IMG/VR virus record: IMGVR_UViG_3300034198_023063 | Coordinates: 1-64,000 of that record | From: a virus | Direction: 5' to 3' (one strand) | DNA: 64,000 bases | Part shown: piece after piece, positions 20,705 through 30,503 of the stretch | How the letters are laid out: every line of letters begins with the position of its first letter | Numbering within the stretch: the stretch's first letter is position 1 | Position numbers and translations under genes: made by a program | Notes under the pieces: model-generated | The model's database searches: none | Told to the model about the DNA's origin: nothing | What the model saw: the letters and a program-made list of their open reading frames with translations, nothing else

Positions 20705-23700
20705 ATGAGCGCATTAAATGATAATAAGGCTTTTTTAAGTGGGGTATTAACTGGAGAATCATTAAATTTTGATACTTCAGTTTTTGGTCTTTGGGTTTCT
20801 ATATTTCAAAATGTTAATTATAGTGAAAATGGTTACTCTTACTTTCAGCCGTTAGCGACAGACATTACCGCTATAGATTTTCCTATTACTGGTAAAAGAT
20901 TTTCTTTATTTAATTTTGATGGAAAGTATTCTGATGCAAGATTTATAATATCCTCAGGTAAAAAGGGAGATGCTGAATATGATACTACTGTTCCTATAGC
21001 GGATATTTCAAATTCTTTTGTATCAGGTTTTAAGCCATTAATTATAATGCCAAATGTTGATTTCACGGGCAGCATTTATAGAAGAACTGAAATCACTGGA
21101 TATAGAAATTCTGTAATTGGAAATTATCAAACCCTTGGTCTTTCTGGGGAAGATTGGCAAAAAACATCTATACCAGTAAATGTTAGCGATGACGTTAAAG
21201 AATACGCTTATTTTGATACTGGATACTCTGGTTACTCAAACGAAGTCGCTACAAGATATAAATTTTTATATGATGATCCGTCACACTCGCAAAGACAAAA
21301 CGTATCGATATTTGAAATACCAATTCAATATGAAGCTGGATCAAATTTTAAATATAAAATATCTAGAAAAAGCGATCCATTTGGAGAATTTTATACCCCA
21401 GAAATAACTACTGATGGCAAAATAATTATTGATTACTCTCAATATAAAGATGAAGTAAATAAGCCAGTGGAAGCTGGATTAAATTATAAATTTACTACAG
21501 TTTCTAAATTTTCTTTCCCACAAGGCGTTTTTGAAGATTTAGACGATAATCAAGTTGTCACTAGGCCGATTAATGATTCTTCTATAACTGGACTGAAATT
21601 AACCAGAAGAAAGGAAGGGGATGATACTTATTATGATTTTTATTTGTCATCAACTGGCGTTAATAATACTGGAGCTACTTATGATGGTATTTATAGAATA
21701 ACATTTAATGTAGATAGATATAACACAACAAATAAAACAGGAATAGTTGGTTATGTGATGACCGGCATCAAAACTGGAGACGTATCAACAAATGTTTTAG
21801 TTAATTTAGGAATAAATTCTGGAGTCTACCCTAGGGTCATAGATACTCAAAGATATCAAACTTCAGACATATTAAATTTAGCAAATTTAGAAGAGCTTAT
21901 TGTTAATGAGGAGTCGGCGCAGGCTTTAGCTTCTGATACTGATTTTGAAAACGAAACTAATTTAGCAAAAAATTTACAAGATAATATAAAGAAAAATGTA
22001 GATTTTTTAAACGAATTGCTAAAAGATGAGCCACAAAACCCAACGCAAAATACAACATCAGATCAAGTTTTAAGAGGCCAAATTGATTCTCTTGAAAATT
22101 CTAATTTAGATTCTGCAAATCAAAATCAAATTATAGAAAAAATTGCTCTTCCAAAATTTACGTTACCAAAACAAAATGTAGATAAAAATTATTATAATAA
22201 TTATATAAATTCTGGAGAAGAGTATGTCGCGGTTCCTTTGGCTAATTACACTCTTCAGCCAAGTTATGTTTTTTATGGAGATCAATATGGACAACTAGGA
22301 TACTATATAGAAGAAACTGAATATTCAACATATAGAATAGTTGTTAATTCCACCAGCAATGGAGTTTACGTTTCAAATACTTCGGTTTGCAAAGGAGACA
22401 CTGCTATATATGCAAATATGCCATACTCAGAAGATGTATATTTTGAAAATGGTATTTGCACAAGAATTCCAGAAGATGGAATAATAGATAAAAATAATTA
22501 CGCAACACAAGATAGCTGGAAGAATGCTGTTAATTATTTTTACACAAAAAATTATTTATCTTCAGTAGATGTTTTTCCTACTAGTTCAGATCAAGATGCA
22601 AATTTATCTATATCAAACGCAATATCTAAAGCTTTGCAGCAAATAGGTTCTTGCACGGGAGATTTTCTAACAGAAAACTCAAATGCAAAACCAATATTAT
22701 ATTTGGAAAGAGAAGTTTACGTTGAGCCATACGATAAAGATCAAATAACTCTGCTAAACAATACTTTAAATTCGGGGTCTTTCGTATCTCCAAGTGGAGA
22801 ATTAGTGAGGCAACAAGAAGAAAAGCTTTATTGCGTACAAATTTTTGATACGTCATTTGCTAAAGATAATAGTTCATTTTTCAAGGCAGCTAATGATTAT
22901 GAAGAAAGTTTAACTTTTAAATCCTTTGCTCCTTATAAAGATTCTGCTGGAAAAGATATCGTGAGTTATGGTGTCGGAGAAAATTTTGGTACAGTATATT
23001 ATAATGATCAAAATAAAGATGAGCAAGATATTTATAGATTAGAGTATGTAACTGGACAAGCCTTCTCTTATAATAAAACTTCTAATTTTAGAGCTTGGAA
23101 TGGATTAGGAAGTCAAACAATATCAATATCAAATCAAAACGATAAGAATTATGGCTACCACTTGTATGGATATGAAAACGCAGATGATGTTTTAACTTTT
23201 GTAAAATCTAACATTTTAAATGGGGTAGATGTTTCACCAACATCTTTTACAAACTATGTTGTATTAAAATTTAATAAACAAGGATTTACCGATAGCAGTT
23301 ATATTTTTAATGACTCTAATGGAACTAATTATACAGCAATAAATACTTCAGTGGTTGATTCTTCTGGAGCTTTGTTATCATCAAGTTATGTGTTTTTTAA
23401 TATACAAAAATATTCATACTTGGCAAGAGCGGTAACAGAAAATAATGTTTGGTATACCAACAAGTTGATTCCAATAAATGATGATTCATATGGCGCTGAA
23501 GATCAGTTTGGATTATTTGCTCCTAGATTTTTTGAAGACGCAACACAGGAAGCAAAGTCTGCGGCAGAACAACTTTTTGTGTTTCCAAATGGGCCTTCGA
23601 CTTCCAAAAATTACGAAGGATCTCCGTTAGTTTACGATCATCTTCCTAGCATACCTCAAGGAGTATTAAATAATAAATTAGTCATAACAGAAGAAAGAAA

Positions 23701-26700
23701 AAATTATAATATAATAAATAATGATTTCATATTAAATTTTGTTTTGGAGGGAAGGCTTACAAAAGAACTGGGCCTTAATAATGTTAAAAATTATAAAGAT
23801 TCTAGAAGACTTAAAATAACAAGAGTAAGATACAATGTATATTCTAAAAATTTATTGATTGTTGGTGACGCTGGTTTTCCATATGCATTAGCATTAAATA
23901 CAGGTTGGGAATACAAACTTCAATACAGGAAAAAAGGAGTAGGTTCAGCTTGGAAAGAGATGGATTCTACCTCATCTTTTACAAATAGTAAAATTGCAAA
24001 TGTAAGTTCATTTCTGAATCCATATTTTTATAAATTTGAAGATTTGATAACGCCGAACTATCTTCCAACTGTTGGGTTTTTGACTAATTTACCAAATTTC
24101 TTAGATGATAGCCAATATCAATTTAGAATTTTTAAATACGAAAAATTTGATTCTGGTTCAGATTCGGTTGATATAATAAGAAAAACAAACTTTTTGCCAA
24201 TACAAGTAAATTGGGCGAATGATAACAAATCTTCTTATTTTAATATTTACCAATTAGATAGCGGCAATAATTTAAAACTAATAAAAACAGAAAACCAAAA
24301 AAGTTCTTCTACGTTTGCTATTCCAAGCGTTAAACAGCAATATTTTGATTTGGGATTGGCTAATTTTTCCAAAAATGGATCAGGATATTATGATATAATA
24401 GTTTCTGGCGCTTTGCCATCTACTCAAGTTAATACTGGATTAGCGGGTTCTGTATTTATAGGAAATCCAACTATAGGAAATTCCACCGCAGATCCAAGTG
24501 ATCAAAATGATCCATCTGGACCAATAATAATAGATGTAATTAATCAAACATCTAATACAAGCGGTTATAATTCAATAACTGGAGTGACATATGCTCCTCT
24601 TATAAATTTTAATAATCCAGAATCTAAAAATGCAGATTTTAGTATTAACGCAAATTATAGTGGTTATTATTTTATATCCGATGGTAAAAATGCTACCTTA
24701 GATAACTCTTTAGTTAATGGTTTTGAGTGCTATGTTGCAAATACTGGATCATCAACCAATATTTATTCTAATGGCTCAGCTTATTCTTTAAATAATAATA
24801 AGGTAGCAAAAGTGATTTTGCCTTCAGTAACAACTACGGACTCAATCCGAGCTTTACCATCAGCGCAAGTAAGCGTTGATTATACTAATAATTATGTTTA
24901 TATAAAAGAAAATTTTAATTATAACACAGGAGATTTTGAAGCTAGCGCTGGGACAAAAAGTTCAATTTCTACAATTATAAATGGATCAAGTTCTTCTGTC
25001 ACATTAACTTATGGGACTGGAACGATATCAATTCCAGCTAATACGAGTTATAAACTGCAATTCGATAATGGTTGGGATGGGTCTGCATTCGCCTCTCAGA
25101 TTCTTCAATTAAATTCTTATAAAAATGTAGATACTCAAGCTTCTTATATAAATTCTTCTGGTGGTTTAGTTAATTTAAATTATGATTCTTTAATATTAAA
25201 TACCCAAGACTATATTGATTTACCAATTTATAATTTTGCAAAAAATAAACTATCTGTAAATGGATTAATAAATTTAAATGCAGATTCATTTTATCTTTTG
25301 AGTGGAAATCCGGCTGGAACAATAACGGCGACTGAAAAAGATTATTTTGATTCTATAAAAATATACTTAGATGGAAGCGAGGGGGAAAATAATATTTTTG
25401 TATTAAAAGATGATACTGATATAGATGTGTCTTATTTCCAGTTTGGCAATCGAAAAGAGTATTATTTTATAAAAGACAACAATATACAAAGATCTTTAAA
25501 TATAAAAATCAAAAATGGAACCTCGGAGAAATTAATTCCAAAAGGATCACCAGATTTTAAATTAACTGTTAAAAAAGATACGTTTTCTAATATAACTTAT
25601 GAGATTTTATTTCCATCTTCAGATTTTACTACATTAATCGGAGACGAACTTGAGCAATTAATAGTAATAAAATCTCAAAATAGTCATATTATTGATTTGG
25701 GATATATAGAGGGCTCGCTAAAATCTAATGCTTTTGTTTATTTTGTTAACTCTTCAAATACAAACGTAGATTTTCAAAGAGATTTCAAGAGCGTCATGAC
25801 TTTATCAAATGGCGAAATCGCTAAAGTAACTCTAGAAAAATACAATCTAACAGCAAGAATTACAAAAATAAATGAAGCAAGAAATCATTTTGAATTTAAA
25901 ATAGATCCGCAAATTCATTTAACAGAACCTTCTGGGGTCAATATTTTGAATTTAAATTTTTGTGGCGCTGATGTTGTTCTGCCGCCTCCTTCTGATTTTT
26001 CAGCTAAAGAAACTTTTATAATTTCTAAAAATAGATTAGCAGCAAATAAAATAGATTACAAAAAAATAGAAAACACTCCCAGCACAGCCATATCTTCTGA
26101 AGGAAAATTCTCACAAAATAGCATTGTATGTAAAATTTATAAAAATTCATCTTCTAGTACATACCCTGCCGTAGATCAGTCAGAAATATCTGCTGGCTAT
26201 TATTCCCCTTTCAGAGAAAGAAATACTCCAAAAGATGATGTTTATGAAGTTTTCTATATTAAAGATGCTGATTTAAAGTCTTTTTCTATAAAAGATTATT
26301 TCGAAAGATCAGCATATTATTATGGGAAAGTTTTGTTGGAGTCTGAAAAGGAGTTTTCTATTTATTCTTATGATGAAAATAATAGCAATACACAAAATGT
26401 AGAAAAAAAGGGGGTTAGTTTTGATTTTGATTTCGATTTGGGTGAAGTCATAGATGGCGCACTAACTACAAAGCTGGTTGAAAACGATTACCAAATAATT
26501 AATTCTAATAGCGAAGACGACGGTGTTCAGACTTTAGATAATTTTTCAGTTGGTCAATATTGCATAAATTTCGCTTATGATAGCGTAGCTCTTACTGGTC
26601 AGAGCGTATCTTTGATTAAAAATAGAGGAGCTTTTATAAACGAAAATCAAGGGTTGAGGGTTTTCCCAATTTATAATGAAGATGAGTTTTTTATTGCAGA

Positions 26701-29700
26701 AAATATAAATCAAGAACTTAGATCTTCTTACACAAATTATAGAAAAGAAGATGGCGTTAAGTTGTATACTTCATTTTTTTATCAACTTAATAATTCCACG
26801 GATATTGAATCAGTATTTCTTCCGTATTCTACTGATAAAAAATATATTATAGAAAATTTATCTTCTAGGGCTTTTGATATAAAAACTCTGGATTCAAATT
26901 CTTTGGTCACAACAATAAAACCAAACGAAAAAAAGACATTCTCTTACTCGTCTACATCTTGGATTAGTTCAAACTACATTGATAGCGTAGATGGATATTT
27001 GCCCACTGATAGTAGTCCTTCTGTAATTAAATCTGAAAATCAAAATAATGAAAAAGATTCTGCGCACCCATTTATTAGTTTATTTGGAACAGCTAATAGT
27101 TTAGATGGTATAAAAGGTAATATTTTTGAGTCATTTTGTTATGATGAGGCTGGTACTTTAAAGTCATCGATAAGTTTACCAAATGGAGAGCAATCTTTAA
27201 CATACAATTTAATAGACTGCGATGAGGCCAAAAATAATACCACAACTAGCGATGGGTCTTCACAGTATATGTTTTGCTATGGAAGAGGAGGAGCAAAAAC
27301 TATATCTGATACAGATTTTGTTTTAAATGATTTTTATCTTTTTATTAAATATGGAACTAGCTACATTAAAAATAAACAAGTAGGCGGAAAGTTTTTAAGT
27401 AGAATTAGTAGCGAGGGTATTGATAATCCAATTTTAACTATAATAAAAAGAAATCATTTTGATTTGTTGAGTTTATTTATTTCTGAAAATGGATATGCCA
27501 CATCATTACCGAGAAATTTAAGGTCTGCTACGCCAATTCCGTTTTATAATGAGTTGCAGACTTATTACTTGCCAAATTTAAATATTACGATACAAAAAAC
27601 AGAAGAAGAAGTAGAAAATCCTTCCCTTGGCTCTTTATGGCTGGGCAAAAAATTTGTTTTTATTAATTTAGTAAAAGTAAACTCTCAAGCCCCAAACAAG
27701 ATATATAATTATACAGATGAAACTTATACTGACTTGATAAATACAAGTGGAGAAAATTCTGTTGCTGTTTTTGAGGTGGTATATGATGGGACAAATTATT
27801 TATGGAAAAAACAAACTTTAAATGTTCCTAAAATTCAAAATGTATACGTTTCTTTAAAAAATGTAAAAGGCCTCGATTCAACTTCTTCTTCCAATGTTAC
27901 AGATGGTAGAGAGATGGTTTATTTGAGTAATTTTAGAACTTTTAATGTTTCAATAGATAGTTTTGCTGATTATAAATTTAACAATTTTTATTTATATAAT
28001 TCCTGCAACTATCCTTTAGAGATTTTGTTTAATGGCTCTAGAAGTAGTTTAGACGCCAACTCTCCATTCGTGAAAGTTAGTTATGATGGATCTTTTATAC
28101 CAAAAGAGATATCATATAATCATACGACTAATTTTGTAGAGACTGAATCTATAGATATAAGAATTACTTCAAATACAGATACCGATACGACCTTAATAGA
28201 GCGAATTGCTTATATTTATCCATCCCCAGTAATAGGGGCTTATGCAAAATTAAATTATAGAACATACTCTACAAGTGCGGGGATAACTACTTATTCTGAT
28301 TTATCATCCGCATTATTCGTATCGTCAAGTAATGGTTGGTCTAAAATAAATTTATCAGATTATTTAAGCGATAATTATTGCGATCTAAATGTTAGTAATT
28401 TAGAAAAATATAGCCCTGATTCAAGATTATTTATTTACGGATCTTCTGTTAGGAATCAGTACTCTCAAAGCTTTGACACATACACTCTTAGAGTGGTCGC
28501 GCCAGAATCAAGATCGACATCGTTTTTTATTTTTAATAATACGGTTAATGATTTAAAAATAAAATTTGTAACATCTAATTTTACTGACTTCGGCGGAATT
28601 GGGCGGTTAACAATTAATTTAGCTAAAAACAGAATCTCTAAAGTTTATAAAAACTCAAATGGCAAACTATCTTTTGAAGTACTAGAAATCCACCAACGGG
28701 GCAGATACTATCTATCTAATAAAAATAAAAACATTAACTATATAAACGGCTCAGAAATAGAACTTTTTATTGATGCTTGTGTGCCTTCCGATTTAGACTC
28801 TCAACCTTTTGAAATATCAAATGATAATATAAATTGTTTTCTTACATTGTTACCAACAAGTTCTGAGTATACTAGGATTTTTTATAATCTTTATCAAGGC
28901 GCAAATGGTAATTTAGTTAAAAATAGAGACACAAAAGGCGATTCGGTCAATAATTTTTCCGTAGTCCCTTTTGATACGTCGCAAAGTCTGGGATGGCTAT
29001 CTTTAAATAATTCACAAGATTACCAAAAAGATTTAATTACTCCATTTTTGGATATATCAGTAGCAGGGCATTATATTTTAACAAACTATAATTATTCTGT
29101 AAAAATAACTCCTAGTGCTTCAGATATCTTTTTAGTAAATAATACATCAAAAAATATTAAAGTTCAGCAGGGAGATTCTGATTATCAATTATATAGAAAT
29201 ACTGTTTTAATTGTAAATTCTACATCAAAAAGATATTTAAAAAAGGGAAAAAGAAAAGACGCCTTTTATTCTGTATTTAATCCTAAGACTTTAGTGAATA
29301 CTCAAAGAGAGATCAGTTTAGTATTGGGAATAGAAAGGCATCAAGAAATTTTGCCGATTTATGACATAGATTTTGTAGATGTCCCATCTTATCTAAAGTT
29401 ATATTCAAGATATGGGCAAACTCAATCTGTTTACTTGAATTTTCAAGATTATTATTTAGGCAAAGATATTCCATCAGATTGCCCAGAAAATATGCTTGCT
29501 TACGAGGTGGGAACTGGGCATGAAACCATATATAAGTTTTTATTCTTTGATCCTTCTACTAATTATTATACTTTACCGGGCATAACAGAAGGTGAAGAGT
29601 ATTTAGTGGATTTTAATGAGGGTTTATTCTTCAATTTATTATTGGGGCAAGGTGGCGACAAGTTTGGTTCAGTTATGTATATGGGTAAAAAATACTATAA

Positions 29701-30502
29701 TGGCCAAACATTTATTGGCGGAGCATCATCTTGGTATGAAGTAGATTGTCCAGATTACATAAAAGTACAAAAAATAACTAGAGAAATTCCATTAGGGTTT
29801 GAGGATTTTTACGAACCAGAAAAAGACTCTGATATAACAGATTCAACTGCAATAGTAGATTTAGATCAAAATATTCAATTACCAGATGACCCTCTTGCGC
29901 TGCTAAAATCTAATATTTTTAATTTTATTGGGCAAACTTTAGCTTCTTTTCCAGCAACTCAATCTTCTTTATGCTGGATTCCAGAAAATCAAAATGCTTT
30001 TTGGTTAGACTCTAATTTTATCAAAGATATATGGGAAGTAGAAGAAATAATCCCATCAGATACTAAGAAAATTACTTCAGGCACTCAAGAAGTTTCATTT
30101 GTTAAGTGCAAAATGAAGAAAATTGGCTCTAGATTTTTAATAAATAGCTTTTTCTTTAACTTTTATTCCGCGCTACAGAATAAGTTAAAAATGAGTGATG
30201 ATGGGCAAATAAGCATGGGATTTGACTATAATTTAAAGCCTAGTCAAAGAAAAAGATTAAATGATATAGGTAAATATGTTTACGAGCAGAATGATTATAT
30301 TTTCTCAAATAAAGAATTTTTATTAACTCCGATTTTAAAGGAATACTTGGTTCCAATAGATTCTAATTCTGCTAGTGTAATTAAAGATGCTGAAACCGAA
30401 GTGATAATAACAATAGAAAAATTAAAGAGTATGCCTGAATTAAGGATAGAAGATTATTCTTTTGATCCTACGGTAACTCTTTTGAATAGTAACAAGGCAT
30501 AA
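20705..30502 (+). CDS. Giant 3265-residue virion structural protein
   Basis: One uninterrupted frame of 9.8 kb, starting 12 bases after the previous stop behind the leader CATAATAATATATG. An acidic, Asn/Gln-rich helical stretch about 395-490 (LEELIVNEESAQALASD and after) looks like a coiled coil; nearly all the rest is beta-type sequence rich in Ser, Asn, Tyr. A small module recurs with low identity near 1339, 1586, 1675, 2047, 2427, 2606 and 2808: a short strand, N-[NS]-[TS], an I-x-I strand, then a loop and a Lys/Ser-rich strand (clearest copy: YIIENLSSRAFDIKTLDSNS ... TFSYSSTSWI). That resembles the repeated beta domains of tail fibres. The protein may form a fibre, spike or tail sheath decoration; I cannot choose. 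No enzyme motif was found. Confidence 0.6.
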   Translation: MSALNDNKAFLSGVLTGESLNFDTSVFGLWVSIFQNVNYSENGYSYFQPLATDITAIDFPITGKRFSLFNFDGKYSDARFIISSGKKGDAEYDTTVPIADISNSFVSGFKPLIIMPNVDFTGSIYRRTEITGYRNSVIGNYQTLGLSGEDWQKTSIPVNVSDDVKEYAYFDTGYSGYSNEVATRYKFLYDDPSHSQRQNVSIFEIPIQYEAGSNFKYKISRKSDPFGEFYTPEITTDGKIIIDYSQYKDEVNKPVEAGLNYKFTTVSKFSFPQGVFEDLDDNQVVTRPINDSSITGLKLTRRKEGDDTYYDFYLSSTGVNNTGATYDGIYRITFNVDRYNTTNKTGIVGYVMTGIKTGDVSTNVLVNLGINSGVYPRVIDTQRYQTSDILNLANLEELIVNEESAQALASDTDFENETNLAKNLQDNIKKNVDFLNELLKDEPQNPTQNTTSDQVLRGQIDSLENSNLDSANQNQIIEKIALPKFTLPKQNVDKNYYNNYINSGEEYVAVPLANYTLQPSYVFYGDQYGQLGYYIEETEYSTYRIVVNSTSNGVYVSNTSVCKGDTAIYANMPYSEDVYFENGICTRIPEDGIIDKNNYATQDSWKNAVNYFYTKNYLSSVDVFPTSSDQDANLSISNAISKALQQIGSCTGDFLTENSNAKPILYLEREVYVEPYDKDQITLLNNTLNSGSFVSPSGELVRQQEEKLYCVQIFDTSFAKDNSSFFKAANDYEESLTFKSFAPYKDSAGKDIVSYGVGENFGTVYYNDQNKDEQDIYRLEYVTGQAFSYNKTSNFRAWNGLGSQTISISNQNDKNYGYHLYGYENADDVLTFVKSNILNGVDVSPTSFTNYVVLKFNKQGFTDSSYIFNDSNGTNYTAINTSVVDSSGALLSSSYVFFNIQKYSYLARAVTENNVWYTNKLIPINDDSYGAEDQFGLFAPRFFEDATQEAKSAAEQLFVFPNGPSTSKNYEGSPLVYDHLPSIPQGVLNNKLVITEERKNYNIINNDFILNFVLEGRLTKELGLNNVKNYKDSRRLKITRVRYNVYSKNLLIVGDAGFPYALALNTGWEYKLQYRKKGVGSAWKEMDSTSSFTNSKIANVSSFLNPYFYKFEDLITPNYLPTVGFLTNLPNFLDDSQYQFRIFKYEKFDSGSDSVDIIRKTNFLPIQVNWANDNKSSYFNIYQLDSGNNLKLIKTENQKSSSTFAIPSVKQQYFDLGLANFSKNGSGYYDIIVSGALPSTQVNTGLAGSVFIGNPTIGNSTADPSDQNDPSGPIIIDVINQTSNTSGYNSITGVTYAPLINFNNPESKNADFSINANYSGYYFISDGKNATLDNSLVNGFECYVANTGSSTNIYSNGSAYSLNNNKVAKVILPSVTTTDSIRALPSAQVSVDYTNNYVYIKENFNYNTGDFEASAGTKSSISTIINGSSSSVTLTYGTGTISIPANTSYKLQFDNGWDGSAFASQILQLNSYKNVDTQASYINSSGGLVNLNYDSLILNTQDYIDLPIYNFAKNKLSVNGLINLNADSFYLLSGNPAGTITATEKDYFDSIKIYLDGSEGENNIFVLKDDTDIDVSYFQFGNRKEYYFIKDNNIQRSLNIKIKNGTSEKLIPKGSPDFKLTVKKDTFSNITYEILFPSSDFTTLIGDELEQLIVIKSQNSHIIDLGYIEGSLKSNAFVYFVNSSNTNVDFQRDFKSVMTLSNGEIAKVTLEKYNLTARITKINEARNHFEFKIDPQIHLTEPSGVNILNLNFCGADVVLPPPSDFSAKETFIISKNRLAANKIDYKKIENTPSTAISSEGKFSQNSIVCKIYKNSSSSTYPAVDQSEISAGYYSPFRERNTPKDDVYEVFYIKDADLKSFSIKDYFERSAYYYGKVLLESEKEFSIYSYDENNSNTQNVEKKGVSFDFDFDLGEVIDGALTTKLVENDYQIINSNSEDDGVQTLDNFSVGQYCINFAYDSVALTGQSVSLIKNRGAFINENQGLRVFPIYNEDEFFIAENINQELRSSYTNYRKEDGVKLYTSFFYQLNNSTDIESVFLPYSTDKKYIIENLSSRAFDIKTLDSNSLVTTIKPNEKKTFSYSSTSWISSNYIDSVDGYLPTDSSPSVIKSENQNNEKDSAHPFISLFGTANSLDGIKGNIFESFCYDEAGTLKSSISLPNGEQSLTYNLIDCDEAKNNTTTSDGSSQYMFCYGRGGAKTISDTDFVLNDFYLFIKYGTSYIKNKQVGGKFLSRISSEGIDNPILTIIKRNHFDLLSLFISENGYATSLPRNLRSATPIPFYNELQTYYLPNLNITIQKTEEEVENPSLGSLWLGKKFVFINLVKVNSQAPNKIYNYTDETYTDLINTSGENSVAVFEVVYDGTNYLWKKQTLNVPKIQNVYVSLKNVKGLDSTSSSNVTDGREMVYLSNFRTFNVSIDSFADYKFNNFYLYNSCNYPLEILFNGSRSSLDANSPFVKVSYDGSFIPKEISYNHTTNFVETESIDIRITSNTDTDTTLIERIAYIYPSPVIGAYAKLNYRTYSTSAGITTYSDLSSALFVSSSNGWSKINLSDYLSDNYCDLNVSNLEKYSPDSRLFIYGSSVRNQYSQSFDTYTLRVVAPESRSTSFFIFNNTVNDLKIKFVTSNFTDFGGIGRLTINLAKNRISKVYKNSNGKLSFEVLEIHQRGRYYLSNKNKNINYINGSEIELFIDACVPSDLDSQPFEISNDNINCFLTLLPTSSEYTRIFYNLYQGANGNLVKNRDTKGDSVNNFSVVPFDTSQSLGWLSLNNSQDYQKDLITPFLDISVAGHYILTNYNYSVKITPSASDIFLVNNTSKNIKVQQGDSDYQLYRNTVLIVNSTSKRYLKKGKRKDAFYSVFNPKTLVNTQREISLVLGIERHQEILPIYDIDFVDVPSYLKLYSRYGQTQSVYLNFQDYYLGKDIPSDCPENMLAYEVGTGHETIYKFLFFDPSTNYYTLPGITEGEEYLVDFNEGLFFNLLLGQGGDKFGSVMYMGKKYYNGQTFIGGASSWYEVDCPDYIKVQKITREIPLGFEDFYEPEKDSDITDSTAIVDLDQNIQLPDDPLALLKSNIFNFIGQTLASFPATQSSLCWIPENQNAFWLDSNFIKDIWEVEEIIPSDTKKITSGTQEVSFVKCKMKKIGSRFLINSFFFNFYSALQNKLKMSDDGQISMGFDYNLKPSQRKRLNDIGKYVYEQNDYIFSNKEFLLTPILKEYLVPIDSNSASVIKDAETEVIITIEKLKSMPELRIEDYSFDPTVTLLNSNKA

Positions 30503-30503
30503 A

